This document shows positions 25,940 to 35,432 of a stretch of DNA of 64,000 nucleotides, piece after piece (positions within the stretch are counted from its first letter, which is position 1; each line of letters begins with the position of its first letter). The DNA is from CAVSJA01 sp963728145 (GTDB lineage: Bacteria; Bacteroidota; Bacteroidia; Chitinophagales; Chitinophagaceae), in NCBI GenBank assembly GCA_963728145.1, contig CAVSJA010000009.1:310001-374000 (forward strand), written 5' to 3'. Under the pieces are notes generated by a model that saw only the letters and a program-made list of their open reading frames with translations, was not told the DNA's origin and did not search any database. The position numbers and the translations under genes are program-made.

Positions 25940-27388
25940 TCAAGCAATCAAACTTTGAACCACGTGCCCGCTCACATCGGTCAATCGATACCTGCGACCA
26001 AGATGTTTATAGGTTAATTGCTCGTGATTCAATCCCATCAGGTGAAGAATTGTCGCATGGAAATCGTGAACGTGCACGGGATCTTTTGCGATATTATAGC
26101 CGAATTCATCAGTTTCGCCGTAAACGGTGCCGGGTTTCACGCCGCCGCCTGCCATCCATACCGTGAAGCAACGCGGATGATGATCTCTTCCATAATTATC
26201 CTTTTCGAGTTTGCCCTGGCAATAGTTGGTTCTTCCGAATTCGCCACCCCAGATCACCAATGTTTCATCGAGTAATCCTCGTTGTTTGAGATCGAGGATC
26301 AGTCCCGCTGAAGCCTGATCTGCATCTTTACATTGCCCAACAATTTGTCCCGGAAGATTATCGTGCGCATCCCATCCCTGGTGATAGAGCTGTACAAAGC
26401 GAACACCATTCTCGGATAATTTCCTTGCAAGCAAACAGTTTGCAGCAAATGTTCCGGGCACCAGGCAATCGGGACCATACAATTTAATAATTGATTCAGG
26501 CTCCTTGCTTACATCTGTGATGTCGGGCACAGCTGTTTGCATCCGATAAGCCATTTCATATTGCTGGATCTTCGTGTTGATCTCGGGATCACCGAATTCA
26601 TCGTATGATTGTTGATTCAATTCGGAAAGCTTATCCAACATTCGTCTTCTATCAGCGGCATCGATTCCATCAGGGTTATTCAAATACAAAACAGGATTCT
26701 CACCACTGCTGAATTGCACACCCTGGTGAATAGAATCAAGAAAACCATTCGTCCATAGTTTTGAATAAACGCCCTGGCCATTTCCTTTTCCTCTTGATAA
26801 CAATACACAGAATGCAGGGAGATTTTTGTTCTCACTTCCTAAACCATAACTCAGCCATGATCCCATACTCGGACGGTTTCCAACCTGTGCACCGGTTTGG
26901 AAAAACGTGAGTGCCGGATCATGATTGATCGCCTCAGTGAAAATACTCTTCACGAAACAAAGCTCGTCTACAATTGAAGCTGTATGCGGTAGCAATTCGC
27001 TGATCCATGCTCGTGATTGGCCGTATTGATCGAATTTGAATTTTGTTCCTGCCAATGGAAATTTGCTTTGCCCGGAAGTCATACCAGTCAGCCGTTGACC
27101 CATCCTCACTGATGCGGGAAGATCCTGGCCGAACATTTCCTGCAGCTTTGGCTTATAATCAAACAAATCAAGTTGCGACGGTGCACCGTTTTGAAAAAGG
27201 TAAATGATCCTCTTTGCTTTTGGTGCAAAATGAGGAAGACCACTGATCATTGCTTCTTCTTCTCCTTTGCTGAAAAGATCAGGGATGAGCAATGATCCCA
27301 ATGCCGCACCGCCGATACCCAAACTCAATCGCGAAAGAAATTTTCGGCGGTTGATGTTGAGGCTGTGTTCTAGAAATTGTTTATTCAT
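25940..27388 (-). CDS. DUF1501 domain-containing protein
   Basis: A 482-residue protein of the DUF1501 family, within the alkaline-phosphatase/sulfatase-like superfamily. The start NRRKFLSRLSLGIGGAALGSLL is a twin-arginine signal, so it is exported folded. Typical family stretches are AKRIIYLFQNGAPSQLDLFDYKP, FVKSIFTEAINHDPA, MGSWLSYGLGSENKNLPAF, HQGWDAHDNLPGQ, VIWGGEFGRTNYCQG and GRDHHPRCFTVWMAGGGVKPG. The last motifs supply the Asp and His residues expected at a metal centre. It follows the DUF1549/DUF1553 gene on the same strand, the usual neighbour. The family is widespread but its reaction is not firmly known. Confidence 0.9.
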   Translation of the reverse strand: MNKQFLEHSLNINRRKFLSRLSLGIGGAALGSLLIPDLFSKGEEEAMISGLPHFAPKAKRIIYLFQNGAPSQLDLFDYKPKLQEMFGQDLPASVRMGQRLTGMTSGQSKFPLAGTKFKFDQYGQSRAWISELLPHTASIVDELCFVKSIFTEAINHDPALTFFQTGAQVGNRPSMGSWLSYGLGSENKNLPAFCVLLSRGKGNGQGVYSKLWTNGFLDSIHQGVQFSSGENPVLYLNNPDGIDAADRRRMLDKLSELNQQSYDEFGDPEINTKIQQYEMAYRMQTAVPDITDVSKEPESIIKLYGPDCLVPGTFAANCLLARKLSENGVRFVQLYHQGWDAHDNLPGQIVGQCKDADQASAGLILDLKQRGLLDETLVIWGGEFGRTNYCQGKLEKDNYGRDHHPRCFTVWMAGGGVKPGTVYGETDEFGYNIAKDPVHVHDFHATILHLMGLNHEQLTYKHLGRRYRLTDVSGHVVQSLIA

Positions 27389-27412
27389 AACAGCTGCGTT
27401 TCTTTAAAAACC

Positions 27413-27440
27413 GCCGTCAGGGTTTGCAACCGCTGACGGG
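27413..27440. repeat. Hairpin CCGTCAGG / CCTGACGG type
   Basis: CGTCAG and CTGACG form a stem around the smaller palindrome GGTTTGCAACC. It sits in the 53-bp gap between the DUF1553 and DUF1501 genes, directly after the upstream stop codon. Confidence 0.5.
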
Positions 27441-27441
27441 G

Positions 27442-29809
27442 TTATTTCACAATCGCTTCTTCCAAATTATAAATCGCATTGATCGTTTTCATCAATGCTG
27501 CCAATTGATTCTTATCTGCGCCTTCCAGTTGTTCAAATTCTCCAACCTTTAATGTCATTTCTGCATCGAGTTTCTTTTGATTGAACAGGGTGAGCTGTTC
27601 TTCATAATATTTATTTAAGACATCGATCTCTTTGGTTGATGGCTTTCTTGCAATGATCCGCCGAAATGCTTTTTCAATTGCTTGTGGTTCGGTAGTCTTT
27701 TCTTTTGTGAAATTTTGTGCTAAAACTCTCGAACCTTCCATTACCAATGGGTCATTCATCATCATTAATGCCTGCAAGGGTGTATTAGTCTTTGATCTTT
27801 TCACTTCGCACTGATCCCGGTTGCTTGCGTCGAACAGGATCATTGAAGGTGGCGGAACAGTGAGCTTAATAAAAGTGTACAATCCTCTTCGGTATAGATC
27901 TTCTCCATGATCCTGCTCATAGGTTGCTAATACTCCTCTTCCGGATGTGGCTGCCTCCCATAATCCCTTTGGTTGATACGGCTTCACACTTGGTCCACCA
28001 ATCTTTTTCACCAATAAACCGCTCGATGAAAGAACAAGATCACGAACGAATTCGGCCGGCAATCTTTGCCTTGGTCCCCGGGATAAATACATATTATCGG
28101 GATCCTTTTTCAATTTTTCTTCAGAGACTTTTGCGGACTGACGATAGGTTGATGATGAAACGATTTGTTTTATCAGCCGCTTAATATTCCAACCATTTTC
28201 CATGAAATCTACCGCAAGCCAATCAAGCAATTCAGGATGCGAAGGAAGTTCACCTTGCATTCCGAAATCACCAGTTGTTTTTACCAGACCCCGACCAAAA
28301 AATTCCTGCCAGACCTGGTTTATAAAGGCACGTGATGTGAGTGGGATTCTTTTTATCAAAAGTCCATTTAGCCAATCCAAGTCGATCACGCGTATATTTT
28401 GTTGTATCAAATTTGAGGACTGAATTCAATGCTGTCGGTTTTACTTCTTCCGTGGGCGCATCATACATTCCACGACGAAGTATATAGGTTTTTCTTACAG
28501 AATCTTCCAATTCACCCATTACCGACACCGTTAGTTTACCGGTATCTTTTTTATTGATGAATGAAAGCGTATTCTTTATATCATCATCTGAAATTGTAAT
28601 CAGTGGATTCTTTGCCGGCTTTGAAACACTGACATCACCTTCAAATCCTAATTCTTTCGTGTTATTGAAGAAAGCCAGCATTTCATAATACTGTTTCTGC
28701 GAGAATGGATCATATTTATGATCATGGCATTGGGCACATTCGATTGTAACGCCGAGTATCCCCTTCCCATATGTTTTGGTTTTGTCAATCAAATATTCAA
28801 TCCGGTATTCTTCTTCAATCACGCCACCTTCTTCAGTGTATTTATGATTTCGCAAAAATCCTGTGGCCAATATTTGCTCTTTTGTTGCCTCAGGAAGCAT
28901 ATCGCCTGCGAGCTGCCAGGTGAGAAATTTATCGTATGGAAGATTTTCATTGAATGCATGGATCACCCAATCTCGCCATGGCCATTGCGAACGGATATTA
29001 TCATCCTGGTATCCATAACTATCGGAATAACGGGCCAGGTCCATCCAATGCACAGCCATCTTTTCTCCATACTGAAGCATTTGTAAAAGTTCATCCACCA
29101 TTTTTTCGTATGCGTCCGCACTGTTGTCTGCAAGGAATTTATCCATTTGCGCTTCCGTTGGTGGCAAACCGGTCAGATCAAGTGAAATTCTTTTTAATAA
29201 TCTTTCTTTATCTGCTTCCTCATTTGGTTTAAGTCCCAATTGCTGCAGTCTATAAAAAACAAAATTGTCTATTTCGTTTTTTGCAAGCTTTACATCCTTT
29301 ATTTCCGGAACTGATGATTTTTGGGGAGCATTAAAGGCCCAATGCGATTCGTACTTGGCGCCCTGAACTATCCATTTTCGAATCAATCTTACTTCAAAAT
29401 CATTCAACACACCCAAATGCGAATCAATGGGTGGCATTTGGAAAGTAGTATCCGTTGATGAAACTCTTTTGTATACTTCTGATAATTCTGGTTTACCAGG
29501 AACGAATGCGAAACCACCAGGAGTTTCTTTCAATGGTCTGAACGCGCTGTCTGCGATGTCCAATCTCAAACCCGCCTGGCGTTGCGCGCCATCGGGGCCA
29601 TGACATTTGAAACATTTATCTGAAAAGATCGGCCGGATATGAAAATTATAACTGACCTGATCGGGCAAGGTGCCAACAGAATCTTCACTATAAAAACAAG
29701 CGGGAACAGTCAAAACGATTGAGGCAATGAGAGTTATAGTCAGGAGTCTGTAGTTGCGAGTCAGGAGTTTAAACCTCCTCAGAAGTACATCAGCAAGCCT
29801 CTTGTTCAT
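27442..29809 (-). pseudogene. Cytochrome-domain DUF1549/DUF1553 protein, one frameshift
   Basis: A large exported protein of the planctomycete cytochrome group. After a basic, hydrophobic leader comes the haem motif Cys66-x2-Cys69-His70 (KCFKCHGPDG), then the DUF1549 region (LLKRISLDLTGLPPTEAQMD, MAVHWMDLARYSDSYGYQDDN) and the DUF1553 region (SRAFINQVWQEFFGRGLV, NTPLQALMMMNDPLV). The frame breaks between FDKKNP and LTSRAF at 28343-28345, where three G (CCC on the coding strand) stand where two would keep the frame. Removing one gives 788 residues, normal for the family. The run of three identical bases makes a sequencing error or a recent slippage equally possible. ATG 29809 was chosen because upstream codons are repeat-derived. 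Confidence 0.82.
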
Positions 29810-29868
29810 GATCGTTTTTAGTAGCGAGAAAGGTACGAAAAACCGGGGAGTCGTGTGTAGAACTAATT

Positions 29869-29944
29869 CAATAGGCAATGGGCAACTGGCAATAGGCAAA
29901 CGATTGCATATTAAGTTTTAACACTTGCTTATTGTCAATTGCCC
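29869..29944. repeat. CAATAGG repeat hairpin
   Basis: CAATAGGCAATGGGCAACTGG and CAATAGGCAA face TTGCTTATTGTCAATTGCCC across an AT-rich centre. It lies in the promoter side of the DUF1553 gene and after the PEPCK gene. The rest of 29810-30027 shows nothing I can name. Confidence 0.6.
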
Positions 29945-30027
29945 TGGCGCAAGCCTTTCCGACGACTAATTCAAGTTTCTTACACGTTCATGAACTGAGT
30001 CGGAAGCGCTGTGCCTTTTGCCTCTTT

Positions 30028-31881
30028 CTATCTCTCCGGTTCCAGTCCCCATTGTGCGGGAGATCTCCAAAGCGAAGACAAAAGCAATTCTCTCGTCAAT
30101 AGAATTTCTTTTGGCAAGCGATCGTATAGTTTATAGAATAATTCTTCGTGAGAAAATAATTCCTGTTTCCATAATTCCCGATCGACGATCATCATATCGG
30201 AGAAAATCTCTTTCGGATAATCTTCGAGTCCTCTCCAATCCATATCGCGATAACGAGGTCTCCATCCGATGGGGCATTCAACTGCCGAAGCTTTTCCTTT
30301 TATTCGTTGAACGATCCATTTCAATACGCGAAGGTTCTGACCGAAACCAGGCCAAATAAATTCTCCTTTATCATTCTTCCGAAACCAGTTAACTCCAAAG
30401 ATCCTTGGTGTGTTTGGAAGATCGCGACCGAATTGTAACCAGTGGTTGAAATAATCTCCCATATGATACCCGAGGAATGGCAACATCGCAAATGGATCAC
30501 GGCGAACTTTTCCAATTTCACCAAACGCTGCCGCAGTCATTTCACTTCCCATAGTTGCTGCGAGATAGACACCGAAGGTCCAACTGAAGGATTGATATAC
30601 TAATGGAACCGCTGTGCTTCTTCTTCCTCCGAAAATAAATGCAGAAATAGGGACACCGTTGGGATTTTCAAATTCACTATCGATCGCGGGGTTCTGATTT
30701 GCAGGTGCAGTAAATCTTGCGTTTGGATGCGCCGCGGGTTTGCCACTATTCTTATCGTATGGCTTTCCATGCCAATCGGTCATTCCATCGGGAATTTCTT
30801 TAGTCATTCCTTCCCACCAAACATCTTTATCTGCTGTGATGGCAACATTCGTGAAAATTGTATTTGCACGAATGGTTTCCATCGCATTGGGATTGGTCTT
30901 TGCATTTGTGCCGGGTGCTACTCCAAAATAACCGGCCTCGGGATTGATCGCATGAAGCTTTCCCTGAATTTTATGGATCCATGCGATATCGTCTCCAACT
31001 GTAGTTACTTTCCAATCCTCCAGTCCTTTTGGAGGGACCATCATTGCAAAGTTTGTTTTGCCGCAAGCGCTCGGAAATGCAGCGGCTACATAAGTCTTTT
31101 CTTTTTCGGGAGATTCAACGCCGAGAATCAGCATATGTTCGGCCAACCAACCTTCTTCCCGAGCCATTACAGATGCAATGCGTAATGCAAAACATTTCTT
31201 ACCCAATAATGCATTGCCACCATATCCACTTCCATAGGAAATGACCAATCTTTCTTCAGGAAAATGAGAGATATATTTTGTGTGAGGATTGCAAGGCCAG
31301 GTGGAATCTTTCTGTCCTTTCTCTAGCGGCGCCCCCAGTGCATGCACGCATCTTACATAGCCCTTCTTATAAAGATGTTTGAGAACCTGATCTCCCATTC
31401 GCGTCATGATGCGCATATTCACTACCACGTATTCCGAATCGCTGATCTGTACACCGTATCTTGAAAGCGGAGATCCAACGGGGCCCATGCAATAGGGAAT
31501 AACATACATCGTCCGTCCTTTCATTGCACCTTTTGTAAGATCTTCCAAAATATCTTTCATATGCTGTGGATCCATCCAGTTATTGGTAGGACCGGCATCT
31601 TCACGCCTGCGGCTACAGATAAAAGTTTTGTCTTCAACACGAGCCACATCGCTTGGATCGCTGAAGCAGGCAAAGCTATTGGGTCGTTTTTCGGGATTGA
31701 GGGGAATGAATGTTCCTTTCTTTACAAGCAACTGGCAAAGACTATCATATTCTTCTTCTGAACCATTGCACCAATGAATATGATCGGGCTGCATATGATC
31801 GGCCATCTTCTTGACCCAGCCTTCCATTTCACCCTGCATGGTAGAAAACTCCCGGGCAGGAAATACGTTGTAGTGATACAT
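30028..31881 (-). CDS. pckG: Phosphoenolpyruvate carboxykinase (GTP)
   Basis: Converts oxaloacetate and GTP to phosphoenolpyruvate, CO2 and GDP, the entry step of gluconeogenesis; cytoplasmic. The 617-residue protein has the GTP-type signature: the kinase-1 (P-loop) motif around FPSACGKTNFAMM with Lys275, the mobile-lid region, the substrate motif RYGVQISDSEYVVVNMRIMTRMG, and the GGRRSTAVPLVYQSFSW and WPGFGQNLRVLKWI stretches. The ATG at 31881 gives a start that fits; a TTG at 31890 is possible. It is a single-gene unit diverging from an alpha/beta hydrolase gene with about 100 bp between them. Confidence 0.95.
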   Translation of the reverse strand: MYHYNVFPAREFSTMQGEMEGWVKKMADHMQPDHIHWCNGSEEEYDSLCQLLVKKGTFIPLNPEKRPNSFACFSDPSDVARVEDKTFICSRRREDAGPTNNWMDPQHMKDILEDLTKGAMKGRTMYVIPYCMGPVGSPLSRYGVQISDSEYVVVNMRIMTRMGDQVLKHLYKKGYVRCVHALGAPLEKGQKDSTWPCNPHTKYISHFPEERLVISYGSGYGGNALLGKKCFALRIASVMAREEGWLAEHMLILGVESPEKEKTYVAAAFPSACGKTNFAMMVPPKGLEDWKVTTVGDDIAWIHKIQGKLHAINPEAGYFGVAPGTNAKTNPNAMETIRANTIFTNVAITADKDVWWEGMTKEIPDGMTDWHGKPYDKNSGKPAAHPNARFTAPANQNPAIDSEFENPNGVPISAFIFGGRRSTAVPLVYQSFSWTFGVYLAATMGSEMTAAAFGEIGKVRRDPFAMLPFLGYHMGDYFNHWLQFGRDLPNTPRIFGVNWFRKNDKGEFIWPGFGQNLRVLKWIVQRIKGKASAVECPIGWRPRYRDMDWRGLEDYPKEIFSDMMIVDRELWKQELFSHEELFYKLYDRLPKEILLTRELLLSSLWRSPAQWGLEPER

Positions 31882-31983
31882 GACAAGCAATTAGATTGAA
31901 AAGCAGATTGGATGCAAGATCGAGAAAATGGCAGAACAAAAAAAAGAATGCCGGACATTGAACTTCCATACATTCGTTCAAAT

Positions 31984-32820
31984 ATGAAAATCTTTTTTGC
32001 TCTCTTATTCTTAATACAGACCCAGGCATACTCTCAACTGAGAATTAAAAAAGTACTGATTGAAGGAAATGGAATTCCGGTTGTTATGCTTGCAGGCGGA
32101 ACCGCGGATATGTCCGTCTATGCATTTCATGCAAAGGAATTATCAAGAAATTATCTTGTAATTCGCATGGAACATTTCAATGTTCAATTTGCGACAGAAG
32201 GATCAACACTGCCAAAGAATTATATTGTTCACACAGAAAGTGAAGCGATAAAATTTACACTTGATTCCTTGAATATAAAAGTACCGATCGTATTGATCGG
32301 TCATTCTTATGGAGGATTGATGGCCCTTGATTTCGCTTTAAATCATCCCAAACGGATTCGTTCCCTTGTTTTGCTTGAACCTCCGGTTTTTGGATTAGCC
32401 GAAGCAAGAAATGAGTCTCCGGATGGAATGAAAAAAATGCAGGCGATTACAAAGAAGCTTACCCCAGGTGCTGAAATCACAGAGAAAGAGGTTGAAGAAT
32501 TCAGATGTGAGTTATTGAATTGTGACAGCATCTCCATACGCCAGCATCCACAATGGTCAAACTGGATGAAGCAAAAAAACAGGTTGCGCGGATTATCTGC
32601 TGTGGGAGAATATAAGGTTGATTTAACAAAATTGAATTCGTTTAAGCAGCCAGTATTAATTGTAACCGGATCAGAAACTGTAGAATTTCACAGGAGGATT
32701 GATGAACTATTGGCTTCCGAATTTCCAAATTCAAAAGCCGTAATCGTTCCAGGCGGACATGCCATTCCGGTAACAGCCCAAAAAGAACTTTTAACCTATT
32801 TGATAGAATTTATCAAGTGA
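31984..32820 (+). CDS. Secreted alpha/beta hydrolase
   Basis: A 278-residue hydrolase with a signal peptide (MKIFFALLFLIQTQAYS). The fold's landmarks are VVMLAGGTADMSVY at the oxyanion region, the nucleophile elbow GHSYGG (Ser), and PGGHAIP carrying the catalytic His. A lid-like stretch around ITKKLTPGAEITEKEVEEF separates the two. I chose the ATG at 31984, where the signal begins; the frame is open further upstream. The substrate is unknown. It is followed 37 bp later by the DUF1593 gene in the same direction and may share its transcript. Confidence 0.8.
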   Translation: MKIFFALLFLIQTQAYSQLRIKKVLIEGNGIPVVMLAGGTADMSVYAFHAKELSRNYLVIRMEHFNVQFATEGSTLPKNYIVHTESEAIKFTLDSLNIKVPIVLIGHSYGGLMALDFALNHPKRIRSLVLLEPPVFGLAEARNESPDGMKKMQAITKKLTPGAEITEKEVEEFRCELLNCDSISIRQHPQWSNWMKQKNRLRGLSAVGEYKVDLTKLNSFKQPVLIVTGSETVEFHRRIDELLASEFPNSKAVIVPGGHAIPVTAQKELLTYLIEFIK

Positions 32821-32857
32821 TGATCGGCCAGTTTTACATTTGTAGAAAGATGCAGAC

Positions 32858-34270
32858 ATGAAAAGAGTATTCATTACATTAATATCGCTATCCTTTTTCT
32901 TTTTTCATATTTCAGCGCAATCTTCGAAAAAATTACGCGTCCTGGTACTTACCGATATCGAAGCTGACCCCGATGATGCCCAATCAATGGTTCGTTTTCT
33001 TACCTATTGTAATGAATGGAATGTAGAAGGTCTGATCGCAACAACTTCCATACACCAAAAAACAAGAGTAGCTCCTGAAAGCATTCTGAAAATTATCGAT
33101 GCTTATAAAATAGCGCATCCAAACCTGGTGAAACATGAAAAAGCTTATCCCAGCGCGGATGAGCTAAAGGCAAGAGTAAAAAAAGGTTTGGCTGTTTATG
33201 GTATGGACGGAGTCGGCGAAGGAAAGGATTCGGAAGGTTCGAACTGGATTGTGAATGTGCTGGAGAAAAATGATGATCGACCATTGTGGGTACCGGTATG
33301 GGGAGGCCCAAATACCCTGGCCCAGGCATTATGGAAAATAAAAAATACAAAGCCAGCAACCGAAGCAGAGCGATTGTACAAAAAATTAAGAGTGTACACT
33401 ATTTCTGATCAGGATGATTCCGGACCATGGATAAGAAAAAATTTTCCCGGCATATTTTATGTCGTTACCCCCGGTTATAATTATACATACGCTACATGGT
33501 TAGGGATTGCATTCCCTTTGCCGGGATCGAATTCGGAAGTGGTATCCAACGATTGGCTGGCTAAAAACATTCAGCAAGGACATGGACCGCTGGGCGCTGC
33601 TTATCCCGACGTTGCCTATGGTATGGAAGGCGATACTCCAGCTTTCCTCAGTTTAATCAGTAATGGTCTTAACGATCCCGAACATCCGAATTTCGGAGGC
33701 TGGGGCGGACGGTATGAACTCTACCTGCCGGAATTCAGAGATTCTAATACAGGTAGATTCAAAAGAGAAAACTGGCCTAAAGATGAACCAGAAACAAGAC
33801 CAATATGGACTAATGCAAACGATTCGGTTTTCTCTCCGCTGGATATGAAATCATACAAGGGCAATCGCGAAACAATATGGCGTTGGCGTACAGAATTTCA
33901 AAATGATTTTGCTGCAAGAATGGATTGGGCAACGAAAAATTATAGTGAGTGCAATCATCCACCTGTACCGAGGCTGGTACATGGTGATCGCCTTACAGTT
34001 AAGTCAGGACAAGAATTTCGTTTAAGCGCCGCCGGTACAACTGATCCGGATGGTGATTCTATAAGTTATTTATGGTTTCAGTATGCCGAAGCCGGAAGCT
34101 ATAAAGGCAATGTCAGCTTCAGGCCCTATGCTCCGAATCTATATGAACTCCCGGTTACCGCCCCCAAAGTAGATCGAGAGGAAACTATTCATTTCATATT
34201 GAAGGTTACGGATAAGGGAGCACCCGCATTGACAAGGTATAAGCGAGTTATAGTTACAGTAACCCCATAA
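32858..34270 (+). CDS. DUF1593 (nucleoside-hydrolase-like) secreted protein
   Basis: A 470-residue exported protein with a signal peptide (residues 1-20, ending ISA). The main domain (about 25-330) is DUF1593, related to inosine-uridine nucleoside hydrolases. It opens with VLVLTDIEADPDDAQSMVR, whose Asp cluster resembles the calcium-binding DxDxxxDD of that superfamily, and includes WVPVWGGPNTLAQAL. The C-terminal ~100 residues form a beta-sandwich with GTTDPDGDSISYLWFQYAEAG. Some relatives were annotated as cellulose-binding proteins. A role in glycan or nucleoside breakdown outside the cytoplasm is likely but not fixed by sequence. Confidence 0.82.
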   Translation: MKRVFITLISLSFFFFHISAQSSKKLRVLVLTDIEADPDDAQSMVRFLTYCNEWNVEGLIATTSIHQKTRVAPESILKIIDAYKIAHPNLVKHEKAYPSADELKARVKKGLAVYGMDGVGEGKDSEGSNWIVNVLEKNDDRPLWVPVWGGPNTLAQALWKIKNTKPATEAERLYKKLRVYTISDQDDSGPWIRKNFPGIFYVVTPGYNYTYATWLGIAFPLPGSNSEVVSNDWLAKNIQQGHGPLGAAYPDVAYGMEGDTPAFLSLISNGLNDPEHPNFGGWGGRYELYLPEFRDSNTGRFKRENWPKDEPETRPIWTNANDSVFSPLDMKSYKGNRETIWRWRTEFQNDFAARMDWATKNYSECNHPPVPRLVHGDRLTVKSGQEFRLSAAGTTDPDGDSISYLWFQYAEAGSYKGNVSFRPYAPNLYELPVTAPKVDREETIHFILKVTDKGAPALTRYKRVIVTVTP

Positions 34271-34282
34271 ACCCCCTGTTCC

Positions 34283-34372
34283 CCCTCCCGAAACTTCGGG
34301 AGGGAAACCTAGGTCAATCTTACTAATTAAAACTCCCTTTGATAAATGGTCAAAGAGAGTTTCGATTTTTTA
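34283..34372 (+). terminator. Two hairpins, second an intrinsic terminator
   Basis: CCCTCCCGAA at 34283-34292 pairs perfectly with 34295-34304. A second stem, 34330-34342 with 34350-34362, has one mismatch and is followed by CGATTTTTTATT. The second fits an intrinsic terminator for the DUF1593 gene. Confidence 0.65.
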
Positions 34373-34798
34373 TTACTCCCCCTTGAGGGGGTTGAGTGGT
34401 TTACTTGGAATCTTCAACTTCCATCCCGGTTGTATCAAATCCGGATCTTTAATCTTGTCTTTATTCGCTTCAAAGATCTCTTTCCATCCAACTCCATATT
34501 TCTTTCCAATCTTCGAAAGATTATCTCCTTTTTCAACAGTGTATTCCTGTTCTGAGGAATGAGCCGTTGATGCAGCGAGTGCAGTAAGATTTAAAACCAG
34601 GTCTGCAGACCTGTAATCAGGGTCGATTCTGTTGTACACATCCCAAATTTGCTTCTTTACATCCTCAGTTGGAACTGTACCATCAACATATAAAACATTA
34701 CCCTGTTGTCTCACCTGGAGATTCGTTGCGCCACTTCTAGTGGCTGCATCGATCAATTGCTGGTATTTACCCCGCAATGAAGCCGTTTCTTGTGCCAT
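34373..34798 (-). CDS. BON and LysM domain protein
   Basis: A 141-residue soluble protein without signal peptide. The N-terminal half (about 10-70) resembles a BON domain (NLQVRQQGNVLYVDGTVPTEDVKKQIWD). The C-terminal part (about 85-135) is a LysM domain (EYTVEKGDNLSKIGKKYGVGWKEIFEANKD). The same order occurs in the small potassium-binding protein Kbp (YgaU) of enterobacteria, so a cytoplasmic ion- or ligand-binding role is possible. It starts two bases after the BON lipoprotein gene ends, on the same strand, so the two are almost certainly co-transcribed. Confidence 0.85.
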   Translation of the reverse strand: MAQETASLRGKYQQLIDAATRSGATNLQVRQQGNVLYVDGTVPTEDVKKQIWDVYNRIDPDYRSADLVLNLTALAASTAHSSEQEYTVEKGDNLSKIGKKYGVGWKEIFEANKDKIKDPDLIQPGWKLKIPSKPLNPLKGE

Positions 34799-34800
34799 AA

Positions 34801-35295
34801 TTATTTTAATTTAATGACTAACTGGTTATCGATTTTTTGAGGTTTCAATGCATTCAGGTCCATCATCAATTGTTGTAGTTTTTCTCTGTCTGCAATTGTT
34901 CCCCGAAGTGTAACAACTCCTCCGCTCACGTCGGCTTGTACACCTTCATACTTAGCGATTGCCTGGCCAACCGATGTGCGCAATGCATCATCAGGATTTA
35001 TTACAACCGGCGTAACAGTGATATTATTCACTACTTTCTTTACCCCTTTGATGTCGTTGACCGCTTTTTCTGCATTTTCTTTACAGGGCGCATCTGCACA
35101 GGAGCCGGTCAATGTAACTGTACCTTCAGCAACAGTTGCATTTACCCCCGCCAATGCAGGATCAGTTTGGGCCTTAGTAGTAAAGGCAGATTGAATTTCG
35201 GCATCTGCATTCTTATTGTTGCAGGATGGGGCAGCGATGAGCAGAAACGCACACAACAGCCCACCGAACAGTGGTGCGACGTTCGAGTATTTCAT
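34801..35295 (-). CDS. Lipoprotein with two BON domains
   Basis: A 164-residue lipoprotein: hydrophobic signal, then APSCNN with the lipidated Cys at about residue 25. Two BON-like repeats follow. The first spans about 33-93 (VNATVAEGTVTLTGSCADAPCKENAEKAVNDI), the second 105-163 (GVQADVSGGVVTLRGTIADREKLQQLMMDL). BON domains bind phospholipid or stabilise the envelope under stress. Two cysteines inside the first domain (SCADAPC) could form a disulfide. It is the first gene of a two-gene operon with the BON/LysM protein. Confidence 0.85.
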   Translation of the reverse strand: MKYSNVAPLFGGLLCAFLLIAAPSCNNKNADAEIQSAFTTKAQTDPALAGVNATVAEGTVTLTGSCADAPCKENAEKAVNDIKGVKKVVNNITVTPVVINPDDALRTSVGQAIAKYEGVQADVSGGVVTLRGTIADREKLQQLMMDLNALKPQKIDNQLVIKLK

Positions 35296-35402
35296 AAATA
35301 TGTTTTGGGAAGTCTACTGCAATAGTTATACCATGGCGGTGGTCAAATGTTCTGGATTGCTGGCGGAAATGGGGTGAAGTTTGCCAAAATTTCACGAAAC
35401 GT

Positions 35403-35432
35403 AGGTTGAAAACCCTTCGAGAGCGTTCAACC
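35403..35432. repeat. REP-like palindrome, GGTTGAAAACCCT family
   Basis: GGTTGAAAACCCTTCGAGAG followed by CGTTCAACC. The TGA stop of the minus-strand gene (35427) is part of the element (GGT TGA ACG). Confidence 0.7.
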
